Positions 1 through 6,292 are shown, counted from the first letter of the stretch. The stretch: 6,676 nt of DNA from Candidatus Cloacimonadota bacterium (GCA_021106755.1 JAIOTM010000336.1:1-6676), one strand, 5' to 3'. Notes: generated from the letters alone by a model not told the origin. A program made the numbers and translations.

Positions 1-400
1 CTAGAACACCTTCTCTCAGCTCTCCCATTTCAATCATTATAATTATTTTATGGCTTTTATTCAGCTTTTTTGCGGCTCTGGATAATGCCATTATCGTAGA
101 GATTTCGGTGTTAACACTTATGTCTGCATACTTTACAATATTCGCAATATCCCGGGTTGCTGGAGGTTTAATATATATTGTTTCAATATTATCATTGAGG
201 AGTTTTATGTTTTTCAGATTTGTTGTTCTGGAATCACAAATTTGTTTCACTCCGAGTTTCAGCAATTCTGTCAGATACAATTTATTTCCACACAAGACTT
301 TAGAAACAACAGCCCATTGAATATTTCTGGATTTAAATAATTCTTCTAGAAAGGTAAAATTATGTTTCAGTTTCGCTGAATTAAGTTCTAAATATGCCAC
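1..400 (-). CDS. Alanine/ornithine racemase-family PLP enzyme, N-terminal part (cut by left edge)
   Basis: This frame is open for 133 codons from a GTG start at 400-398 to the window edge, with no ATG near its beginning. The GTG is supported by a GAGG ribosome site six bases upstream. The protein begins VAYLELNSAKLKHNF and continues with AVVSKVLCGN, LGVKQICDSRTTNLKNIK, VKYADISVNTEISTI and IIMIEMGELREGV. This order fits the N-terminal TIM barrel of the alanine racemase family, closest to the ornithine racemase/YhfX branch (AAVTK.FCG, ..LADSR..NL, ..YADISLNSE, M.D.GDLREG). Lys34 in AVVSK is the expected Schiff-base lysine for pyridoxal phosphate. Family members racemise amino acids such as alanine, ornithine or lysine in the cytoplasm; the substrate cannot be read here. 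It lies 31 bp downstream of the acetyltransferase gene on the same strand, so the two are probably co-transcribed. The C-terminal part is outside the window. Confidence 0.85.
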   Translation of the reverse strand, partial: MAYLELNSAKLKHNFTFLEELFKSRNIQWAVVSKVLCGNKLYLTELLKLGVKQICDSRTTNLKNIKLLNDNIETIYIKPPATRDIANIVKYADISVNTEISTIMALSRAAKKLNKSHKIIIMIEMGELREGVL

Positions 401-405
401 GATTT

Positions 406-411
406 TCCTCT
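406..411 (-). promoter_or_regulatory. Ribosome binding site supporting the GTG start of the racemase gene
   Basis: Read on the minus strand the sequence is AGAGGA, followed after a few bases by the GTG at 400-398; GAGG is separated from GTG by AAAATC, six bases. No ATG lies at a suitable distance, and the family homology begins at this codon, so this site decides the start. Confidence 0.7.
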
Positions 412-431
412 TTTAACTAATTCCTACTACA

Positions 432-881
432 TTATATAGGTTTAATGTATCTCATTTCCAGATATTTATTAGTAAATCCAACTTTTTCATACAGTAATTT
501 AGCGGGATTGTCTGCTTCAACGTGAAGTGCTATATCGCCATCAGTCAAATCAATTGTTTTGTTCATTAAGAATCTTCCTATTTTTTTTCCCCGGTGTTTG
601 TTGTGAACTGCAATGTAAACAAGTAAGTTATCAGGAACATACCCGTTCATTCCCGTACAATTTATTATCACTGCTCCCACTATTTCATTCTGAAGCTTTG
701 CAACGATAACAATACCGCCAGTAAATTTATCGTTTGCAAGTGCATAATCAACAGATTTCTGTATATCTTCCTCTGAATCTCTATATTGTTCAAGATGATG
801 ATAGAGGAATTGAACAACATTGTATTTCTCTTCTATTGCAGGTTTACTATCTGGTGTGTAAACAGTCAGATTTATTTTCAT
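432..881 (-). CDS. GNAT-family N-acetyltransferase
   Basis: This 149-residue protein has the usual length of a single-domain GNAT enzyme, which transfers an acetyl group from acetyl-CoA to an amine. Strands at about residues 56-75 (GGIVIVAKLQNEIVGAVII) precede the acetyl-CoA-binding motif A at 87-107 (LLVYIAVHNKHRGKKIG), where R97-G98-x-x-I101-G102 forms the pyrophosphate loop. Motif B at 118-136 ends in the typical N-P-A-K-L-L-Y-E-K-V-G-F signature. The start is firm: minus-strand AAGGAG lies 8 bases before ATG at 881-879. The stop at 432 is 31 bp from the GTG of the racemase gene, so the pair looks like an operon with this gene first. From that context I infer an amino-acid-like substrate, possibly the racemase substrate or product, but no residue proves it. 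There is no signal peptide, so it should be cytoplasmic. Confidence 0.88.
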   Translation of the reverse strand: MKINLTVYTPDSKPAIEEKYNVVQFLYHHLEQYRDSEEDIQKSVDYALANDKFTGGIVIVAKLQNEIVGAVIINCTGMNGYVPDNLLVYIAVHNKHRGKKIGRFLMNKTIDLTDGDIALHVEADNPAKLLYEKVGFTNKYLEMRYIKPI

Positions 882-927
882 TATGTATCTCCTTGTTGTT
901 ACAAATCATGGATACTTATCTGACTTT

Positions 928-956
928 GTAATAGACTGCTACGAAGTCAAGCTCAA
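928..956 (-). promoter_or_regulatory. Possible sigma-70-type promoter for the GNAT-racemase unit
   Basis: On the minus strand TTGAGC (956-951) and TATTAC (933-928) are separated by exactly 17 bases. Each matches four of six consensus positions. The -10 box ends 46 bases before the GNAT start, leaving room for a leader of roughly 40 bases. The match is by eye and moderate; AT-rich intergenic DNA can give this by chance. Confidence 0.35.
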
Positions 957-1040
957 ACTTTCCGTAAAAAATATTAGAAAATCATTTACATCCGGAACGT
1001 TTGATACATTAAAGAAATTGAACGTAGAAAGGACGCAAAA

Positions 1041-2807
1041 ATGTTCAAGTCAATATGGGTAACGCTGACAATGGCACTTATGATTTCGTTGATTGGGGCA
1101 GTTTCGGAAACAGAGCCGAATTCATACTGGGACGAAGCTGGAGTTCTCCTGATAGAAAACGGGATTCACGATGGAATGATTATGCCGGGAACTGATTACG
1201 ATTATTGGGCGTTTGAAACTTTGCAGGGAGATACAATCATTGTCGAAACCTGTAATCTGACGAATCTCGACACTAAGCTCTGGATTTTTGGACCGGATGG
1301 AACTACTCTGCTGGCATCTGGCGATGATGAATGCGATTTGCAAAGCTGGGTTTCGATAATAACTCCGGCAACAGGCGTTTATTATTTTGAAATAGGCTCC
1401 TATGCCGAGAATATGGGATTGTATCAGGTATCGCTGAGTGGGGCTTCACCTTTTATTGCTCCATACTACCCGGATTATGCCACAAATCCCAATCCCGCCG
1501 ATGGAGTAATGAATGTTCAGGATAATGGCACCCTTAGCTGGACATTCGGAGCTGACACGGAAACTTATGATCTTTGGTTTGGTATTCAAGGCAATATGGT
1601 CGAAGTAGTTTCTGGCGGAGTTGCTGGCGGGGAGGGTTCTACTGGAAGTTATGCCTTTTCAGTGCTTCAACCCGAAACCACCTACGAATGGCAGCTTATT
1701 CTGCATAACACGAATACACGCTTCTCTACTGATGGACATTTATGGAATTTCATTTCCCGAATAGACGCGATTACCGCAATTCCATGGCACGAGCAGTTCA
1801 ATGTGTGGCCTCTTGACTATTGGGAGTTTGGAGGACCAAGAAGTTGGGAGCATTATCCATCTGCTAATAACGGTTGTATGGAAGCCAATTTCTGGTACTG
1901 GGACGATGGCTTTGCCGAAATGACCACTCCGCCAATAATACTGGATGGAGATTGTCAGTTGCAATTCAGATGGTCACACGATTTTGATAGCTACTATCAT
2001 GAGGATTCGCTGAATGTCTCCATAACAAATGGCAACGGCAACTGGACAACACTTCTTGATATGTGCGGTCCTGATTTTGATTCTCACGACGGTGCGGGCA
2101 ACTCTTCTCCCGGTTCTTTCATACTTATGACAGCGAATCTCTGGCAATGGACTGGTGAACAGATTCAGATAAAATTCCACGCGTTTACAGGATTTGGTCT
2201 CAATCTCTATATTGATGATGTTCGGGTAATCTATTTTGATAATATACTCCCACCTACCGGATTAGAGGTTTCAGGGACAGGAGTATTTACATGGACTCCA
2301 CCAACTAACGTGGATAATCGGGATTTCAATAACTACTGGGTTTTCCATAATAACGTTTTTCAGGGGCAAACCGACGAAACAACCTGGGCCTTCGATGTTT
2401 CAGGGCTGGTGCTCAATCAGACCTACACAGCCGGGGTGAAATCGTCTTACGACAGTGGGGATTCGGAGCTTATCAGTATTGATTGGGTTTATACAGGTAA
2501 TCCAACTGGTGATGATTCTATCACACCGACAGTAACGTGCCTTGAAGGTAACTTTCCTAACCCCTTCAACCCGGAAACAACCATCCGTTTTGCCTTGAAT
2601 CAGCCTGGGCATGTTTCGTTGAATGTTTACAATTGCCGCGGGCAGTTAGTCAAAAAGCTGGTCAATAAACACATGCCAGCAGGCAGGCATAGTGTTTTGT
2701 GGAATGGCGTAAACTCCAGTGGTAAGAGTATTCCAAGCGGCGTCTATTTCTATCGGATGGTATCAAATGGGTATGTTCATACCGATAAGATGATACTGCT
2801 GAAATAA
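1041..2807 (+). CDS. Secreted multidomain surface protein: PPC domain, beta-sandwich/Fn3-like modules, C-terminal sorting-type domain
   Basis: This 588-residue protein has a signal peptide at 1-22 (MFK, then a hydrophobic stretch to IGAVS). Residues 23-133 look like a bacterial pre-peptidase C-terminal (PPC) domain: ETEPN, DYDYWAFETLQGD, LWIFGPDG, TGVYYFEIGSY, GLYQVSLSG. Residues 145-240 resemble an Ig/Fn3 module (NPADG, TLSWTF, TTYEWQLI). Residues 248-398 resemble a MAM- or adhesin-like beta jelly roll (W..EQF, TTPPIILDGDCQLQFRW, IQIKFHAFTG, LYIDDVRV). Residues 403-487 form another Fn3-like module (PPTGLEVSG). Residues 498-588 match the FlgD-Ig-like/type IX-type sorting domain (GNFPNPFNPETTIRFAL, AGRHSVLWNG, PSGVYFYR, KMILLK). 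The start has AAAGGA seven bases upstream. I see no protease or glycosidase catalytic motif, so adhesion or binding at the cell surface is the likeliest role; the ligand is unknown. It appears monocistronic and converges on the tRNA gene. Confidence 0.85.
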   Translation: MFKSIWVTLTMALMISLIGAVSETEPNSYWDEAGVLLIENGIHDGMIMPGTDYDYWAFETLQGDTIIVETCNLTNLDTKLWIFGPDGTTLLASGDDECDLQSWVSIITPATGVYYFEIGSYAENMGLYQVSLSGASPFIAPYYPDYATNPNPADGVMNVQDNGTLSWTFGADTETYDLWFGIQGNMVEVVSGGVAGGEGSTGSYAFSVLQPETTYEWQLILHNTNTRFSTDGHLWNFISRIDAITAIPWHEQFNVWPLDYWEFGGPRSWEHYPSANNGCMEANFWYWDDGFAEMTTPPIILDGDCQLQFRWSHDFDSYYHEDSLNVSITNGNGNWTTLLDMCGPDFDSHDGAGNSSPGSFILMTANLWQWTGEQIQIKFHAFTGFGLNLYIDDVRVIYFDNILPPTGLEVSGTGVFTWTPPTNVDNRDFNNYWVFHNNVFQGQTDETTWAFDVSGLVLNQTYTAGVKSSYDSGDSELISIDWVYTGNPTGDDSITPTVTCLEGNFPNPFNPETTIRFALNQPGHVSLNVYNCRGQLVKKLVNKHMPAGRHSVLWNGVNSSGKSIPSGVYFYRMVSNGYVHTDKMILLK

Positions 2808-2812
2808 AAAAG
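2802..2812 (-). terminator. U-tract just after tRNA-Arg, possible transcription end
   Basis: On the minus strand the discriminator base of the tRNA is followed by C, then TTTTTT, A and TTT. There is no separate hairpin, but the folded tRNA itself precedes the U-tract and could help release. The tract overlaps the stop codon of the plus-strand secreted-protein gene, so it may simply be shared low-complexity sequence. Confidence 0.3.
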
Positions 2813-2886
2813 CGTCCCTGGTGCGACTCGAACACACGACCTCTTGCTCCGGAGGCAAGCGCTCTATCCAACTGAGCTACAGGGAC
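2813..2886 (-). tRNA. trnR: tRNA-Arg, anticodon CCG (reads CGG)
   Basis: The minus strand folds as a complete 74-nt cloverleaf. The acceptor stem is GTCCCTG/CAGGGAC with seven Watson-Crick pairs and discriminator G. The D arm is GCTC-AGTTGGATA-GAGC. The anticodon stem is CTTGC/GCAAG around the loop CTCCGGA, which places CCG at positions 34-36. The variable region is AGGTC. The T arm is GTGTG-TTCGAGT-CGCAC with one G-T wobble. The 3' CCA is not encoded; the gene is followed by C and a T run, so CCA must be added by nucleotidyltransferase. The gene lies between two plus-strand genes, its 3' end 5 bp from the stop of the secreted-protein gene. Confidence 0.97.
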
Positions 2887-2898
2887 GAATTAAACACA

Positions 2899-2927
2899 AA
2901 AATATTTTGACATAGATGACTGTCCAA
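2899..2927 (-). promoter_or_regulatory. Probable promoter of tRNA-Arg
   Basis: On the minus strand TTGGAC (2927-2922) and TATTTT (2904-2899) are separated by 17 bases. The -10 box ends 12 bases before the mature tRNA 5' end, which fits a very short leader removed by RNase P. The spacer contains, on the other strand, a perfect TTGACA at 2907-2912 that faces the TPR gene, so the two promoters would overlap. Confidence 0.5.
2907..2912 (+). promoter_or_regulatory. TTGACA box upstream of the TPR gene, possible -35 element
   Basis: This is a perfect -35 consensus, 51 bases before the chosen ATG at 2964. The position 17 bases downstream reads ATTTTT, a poor -10, so the promoter is only tentative. 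A nearly identical AATATTTGACA lies 52 bases before the DsbD-family ATG at 6293. Confidence 0.3.
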
Positions 2928-2951
2928 TCATTTTTTGCGAAATCTGATATA

Positions 2952-2957
2952 GAGGAG
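2952..2957 (+). promoter_or_regulatory. Ribosome binding site fixing the TPR gene start at 2964
   Basis: GAGGAG is followed by six bases (ACCCAC) and then ATG at 2964. An in-frame ATG at 2916 would add 16 residues before the signal peptide and has no Shine-Dalgarno sequence; it lies inside the promoter region. The 2964 start is therefore preferred. Confidence 0.8.
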
Positions 2958-2963
2958 ACCCAC

Positions 2964-3674
2964 ATGAAAAGAATTTTAGTAATCGGCATCCTGCTGTTGA
3001 GTTTATCAGCAGGTTACCTTATCGCAGAAACAAGTCCAATCCAGAAATTCCAGAAAGACCCAACAACTGAGAACCTTCTCGAAGGTATTGCAAGCTACAC
3101 CAAAGAGATGAAAGACGACCCCGATAACACGGTTCCACAAATAATGCTGAACTGGCTGTTGCTTACCGCCTATAACAACAACCTGGATAAACTTGACGCG
3201 AAATTCGATGAATTAGCTGTGGGCATGAAATTTCAGTTTGCTAATCAGCAACTCGCAATTGGTGAGTTTGACACAGCTATAAAAACCTATGACAAGATAA
3301 ACATGTCATCACCAAAATGGTCTTGCCCCTGGAGACACAAAGGCGAAGCATACTACAAGTCAGGACAGATGGAAGCTGCTGAGAAAGCGTTTTTGAAAGC
3401 AATAGAGACCCGTGAGACACATTATGACGCCTATGTATGGTTAGCAAAAGCTCAAATGAAAATGAAGAAATACAAAACAGCTTTAGAGTCTCTGGAAAAA
3501 GGACTTACATACAAAGGGAAAGATATTGAGGAACCGGAAGAAGAGGTGTCCAGCATTGAAGAATACACACTTCACTATCAACTACTGAAGAAAAATAACA
3601 AACCGGAAGCAGAAAAAATCGCCGCCAAGCTACAAAAAATAGACCCTGACGGCGACTGGAAAAATTTCGAGTGA
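2964..3674 (+). CDS. Exported tetratricopeptide-repeat (TPR) protein
   Basis: The 236-residue product begins with a clear signal peptide (MKR, a hydrophobic core to about residue 17, likely cleavage after LIA at 21), so it acts outside the cytoplasm, probably in the periplasm. There is no lipobox cysteine. Residues 88-187 hold about three TPR helical hairpins, with signatures such as A.G.FDTAIKTYDKI, W.HKGEAYYKSGQMEAAEKAFLKAIE and YVWLAKAQMKMKKYKTALESLEKGL. Residues 30-87 are helical and may be degenerate repeats. A charged acidic stretch at 186-200 is followed by a last helical pair at 201-226. TPR domains scaffold protein-protein contacts; the partner is unknown. The gene ends 7 bp from the convergent end of bamA, which is only positional evidence for an envelope role. 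The start is set by GAGGAG at 2952-2957. Confidence 0.85.
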   Translation: MKRILVIGILLLSLSAGYLIAETSPIQKFQKDPTTENLLEGIASYTKEMKDDPDNTVPQIMLNWLLLTAYNNNLDKLDAKFDELAVGMKFQFANQQLAIGEFDTAIKTYDKINMSSPKWSCPWRHKGEAYYKSGQMEAAEKAFLKAIETRETHYDAYVWLAKAQMKMKKYKTALESLEKGLTYKGKDIEEPEEEVSSIEEYTLHYQLLKKNNKPEAEKIAAKLQKIDPDGDWKNFE

Positions 3675-3681
3675 TTATGAG

Positions 3682-5913
3682 TTAAAAGGTTGTGCCAAAC
3701 TGGAAGTGCGGCTCCCAATTATCCTCGTCCAGACTATAGGCATAATCGAAACCAATTAATCCAAACGGGCTACGGACACGAATTCCAATGCCCGTTCCTT
3801 TTTTCAATTTCCACAAGTTGAATTCTTCGAACCTGTTGAAACTATTACCAGCGTCAAAGAACAGCAGTCCAACAACCGCGTCTCCGCCCATAGGTATGGC
3901 GTATTCTGCCGAAGTAGTGAACATTCTCTTACCGCCATCGTCAGGACCTACGGAGCGGTCGGGATAGCCACGAATACCATCGGGACCAGTTCCGCCGAGA
4001 TAAAATTTTTCTTCCGGTGGCGGTTCGGAAGAGTCGTCGTATTCCGTAACATACCCCAAACGCCATTTTGTGCGAAGAGCCAGCTTCCAGAATGTCTTAA
4101 TATACCAACGGGATTCCGCGATGAATTTGTAGTAGTCAAAATTGCCCATCAGTACAGGTCCGCCCCCAATCTCGTTGTAAAGTGTAAACTGCGTACCAGT
4201 TGTCGGGAAGAATACATTGTCGCGGCTGTCCCGTGAAAACGTCAGCGAAACTGAGCTATTATCCTGCCAACCTTTTTCCGATAAATCAATCAGACTTTGT
4301 GAGGTTGATTCGTTTTCATCTTCCAGTAAATCATATTTCTTGGTGGAATATGAATAGCCAAGAATGACTTTAGCGAAATTGAGAAACCAAACCGGACGTC
4401 CAACCCGAACTGAGAAACCGTTTTTATGAACCTGATAGTTGTAAGAACTCCATTGTTTCTGAGTATGGTAAAGACTGAATCCCCCCAACGTGTTGGTGTC
4501 GTACAGATACGGATTGTTGAAACTGAACTCGAAATCCTGAGTTGTACCGCCAAATTGCCAGCTAACGGAAGAACTCCACGAATTTCCCAACAAGTTGTTT
4601 TGAGAAACCGATAATTGACCAACAAATCCATCATTTGAGTTATAGCCTACTCCGGCATTTGCGGTGCCGGAAGGTTTATCGGTAAGGTGAATAATCAGAT
4701 CAATATCACCGTTTTCGTTGATTGGTTCGTAATCGAGATTAAGATTTGGTTCAAAAAATCCCATGTTATAGATATTCTGCTGAGATCGCATCACTAAAGA
4801 TTGCTGAAAATAGTCACCGGGATGTATCATCAGTTGTCGTCGAATCACTTTCTCTTTTGTTTTGCGATTGCCTATGATATGTATTTTGTGAATCTTCGCG
4901 CGAATATTTTCATGGACAGTGAGTTCAATATTGACTTTCTCACCTACTTTTATCAACAATTCGTCGAAAACGGAGTAGATATAGCCGTCCTCATAGTACA
5001 TAGTACGTGCTTGTTGCAGTTGTTTCTCAAACTTCTCCATATCAAAGAGTTCATCTTCGCGGAAGGTAAAGCTTTTGAGCAGGGCTTCATCTGTAAAACG
5101 TATGTTCCCCGAAATACTGACTTTCCCAAATCTGTATTGCTCTCCTTCATAAAGATATATATCAATCACCATGTTTTTCTCATCCGAAATATTTTCTTCA
5201 TGAGAAATGACCCGCGAATCTATGTATCCCTTGTTGTTCAAATATTTAATAATGACCTGCAAATCTTCGTCGAACTTCTCCCGTTCAAACTTGCCAGACC
5301 TGAACAGGCTTTTCTGCTTGGTTGTCATTTTGGAACGCAGTTTCTTTGCTGGTATCTCCCGATTTCCATGAAAATTTATTGTTTTGACACGGATTTTTGA
5401 ACCTTCATCAACATACACCTCAAGATTTACCATATTGTCGTCGGTTACTTCCGGCTCAAACAGCAACTTAGCAAAGTGATAACTCTTTTCTTTATACTCT
5501 TTCTTTATCTTGTTGGTTATCTCTGTTCGTAAAAACGGTGACCAGTAAGCTCCCTTTTGCAATCCTGATATTTCTTTAAGCTTCTTATCGCTGAGTTTAG
5601 TGTTGCCGTGGAATTTCACTTTGTTAATTATTGGGAATTCCTTAACATCAACGTAAACAACAATTCCCTCAGCTTTCTCTTCAATTGAGATACTTACATC
5701 ATCAAAGACACCGAGTTGATACAGATTCTTAATCGAAGCAGATGTGTTGTCGCCTGTCAGAAATCCGCCCAATTCGAAGGAAAGAACCGACTGAATCAGA
5801 GCTTCATCGATATTCGTGTTCCCGCTTATTACTATATCGCTCACCATGTTAGGTGTAGCGGAAAGTGCAAAAACTATACTCAGTAGTAAACCGAAAAATA
5901 CGGCTTTTTTCAT
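3682..5913 (-). CDS. bamA: Outer-membrane protein assembly factor BamA (Omp85 family)
   Basis: BamA is the central subunit of the BAM complex and folds beta-barrel proteins into the outer membrane. The 743-residue length is normal for the family. A signal peptide spans about residues 1-19 (MKKAVFFGLL... to LSA). Five POTRA domains follow at about 23-91, 93-170, 173-258, 260-336 and 339-413, several carrying the typical GN turn (ISGNTNI, FHGNTKL, FHGNREI, ISGNIRF, IIGNRKT). The barrel occupies about 417-743 and holds GYNSNDGF, NNLLGNSWS, FNNPYL, SRDSRDNVFFPTTGT and FYLGGTGPDGIRGY, where IRGY at 647-650 is the loop-6 VRGF-like motif. The chain ends FQFGTTF, with the terminal phenylalanine expected of a barrel signal. 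The start has GGAGG four bases upstream of ATG. No skp/ompH, lpxD or rseP gene follows; the gene seems to stand alone and converges with the TPR gene. Confidence 0.97.
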   Translation of the reverse strand: MKKAVFFGLLLSIVFALSATPNMVSDIVISGNTNIDEALIQSVLSFELGGFLTGDNTSASIKNLYQLGVFDDVSISIEEKAEGIVVYVDVKEFPIINKVKFHGNTKLSDKKLKEISGLQKGAYWSPFLRTEITNKIKKEYKEKSYHFAKLLFEPEVTDDNMVNLEVYVDEGSKIRVKTINFHGNREIPAKKLRSKMTTKQKSLFRSGKFEREKFDEDLQVIIKYLNNKGYIDSRVISHEENISDEKNMVIDIYLYEGEQYRFGKVSISGNIRFTDEALLKSFTFREDELFDMEKFEKQLQQARTMYYEDGYIYSVFDELLIKVGEKVNIELTVHENIRAKIHKIHIIGNRKTKEKVIRRQLMIHPGDYFQQSLVMRSQQNIYNMGFFEPNLNLDYEPINENGDIDLIIHLTDKPSGTANAGVGYNSNDGFVGQLSVSQNNLLGNSWSSSVSWQFGGTTQDFEFSFNNPYLYDTNTLGGFSLYHTQKQWSSYNYQVHKNGFSVRVGRPVWFLNFAKVILGYSYSTKKYDLLEDENESTSQSLIDLSEKGWQDNSSVSLTFSRDSRDNVFFPTTGTQFTLYNEIGGGPVLMGNFDYYKFIAESRWYIKTFWKLALRTKWRLGYVTEYDDSSEPPPEEKFYLGGTGPDGIRGYPDRSVGPDDGGKRMFTTSAEYAIPMGGDAVVGLLFFDAGNSFNRFEEFNLWKLKKGTGIGIRVRSPFGLIGFDYAYSLDEDNWEPHFQFGTTF

Positions 5914-6292
5914 TCAACCTCCAACAGTTGATTTAGTATGTCATAAGATATTACTCAATTTCTTCGTAAAGGATTTTTTATACAAAACGCAACACTGTTG
6001 AAATGGTAACACAATTTCCAAGGTATTTGAGATTTAATATAACTTCTCGTTTTCTGATTCTCTCATTACCTGAGCACAGCTTTTGCCAAAATCGGTAGTC
6101 AACTGTTTTAGAACTGTACGAATCACTGGTACTTCAAGTAGGGAGACATGAAACACTGGAAGGAAGATGGTAAAAAAACTCAAACCTGATATTTTAAAAA
6201 AATGGGGGTATATGTGGAATTATCCGAATAATATTTGACAAAGTAAAATAAGCATAAAACTTCGTAAAAAATCGAATACTCGGAGGACTTAG
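5914..6292. other. Divergent intergenic region between bamA and the DsbD-family gene
   Basis: This 379-bp stretch carries the upstream regions of two genes transcribed apart. Visible elements are: the bamA ribosome site (minus GGAGG) next to CAACAGTTG (5922-5930); a second palindrome CAACACTGTTG (5990-6000); TTGACA at 6235-6240, 52 bases before the DsbD-family ATG; and the GGAGG ribosome site before 6293. The minus strand is open for 61 codons between a TAA at 6222-6220 and a TAA at 6036-6034, but lacks a start codon until near its end, so I do not call it a gene. A 23-codon plus-strand frame (6167-6238) is also not called. I see no tRNA, riboswitch or terminator in it. Confidence 0.7.
5990..6000. 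repeat. Palindrome CAACACTGTTG, possible operator
   Basis: CAACA and TGTTG are perfect inverted arms around a single C. A related imperfect-length copy, CAAC-A-GTTG, occurs at 5922-5930 beside the bamA ribosome site. Paired similar palindromes in a divergent promoter region could be a regulator site, but both are short and could be chance. Confidence 0.25.

Noticed and set aside
108..320. Plus-strand open frame of 70 codons near the left edge
   Set aside because: It is antisense to the racemase frame, which shows family motifs, whereas this one shows none.
985..1013. Possible promoter TTTACA-17-ATTAAA before the secreted-protein gene
   Set aside because: The -10 match is poor and the region is AT-rich; I could not choose between several equally weak options.
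2662..2871. Minus-strand open frame of 69 codons with a DRALASGARGRVFESHQG-like start
   Set aside because: Its first part is tRNA-Arg read as protein, a common false gene; the rest is antisense to the secreted-protein gene.
2916..2963. Upstream in-frame ATG at 2916 that would lengthen the TPR protein by 16 residues
   Set aside because: It has no Shine-Dalgarno sequence, lies in the promoter region and would bury the signal peptide; ATG 2964 has an ideal GAGGAG site.
4801..5400. Plus-strand open frame of 199 codons inside bamA
   Set aside because: It lies fully antisense to strongly conserved POTRA-domain coding sequence, has no recognisable domain and no convincing ribosome site. It is a shadow of bamA.
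6148..6189. Plus-strand 13-residue frame starting at ATG 6148
   Set aside because: GGGAG is only two bases from the ATG and the peptide has no support.
6167..6238. Plus-strand 23-residue open frame (MVKKLKPDILKKWGYMWNYP...) before the DsbD-family gene
   Set aside because: It has a GAAGGAAG sequence too close to the ATG, its stop overlaps the TTGACA box, and nothing supports translation. It could be a leader peptide, but length and position alone are not enough.
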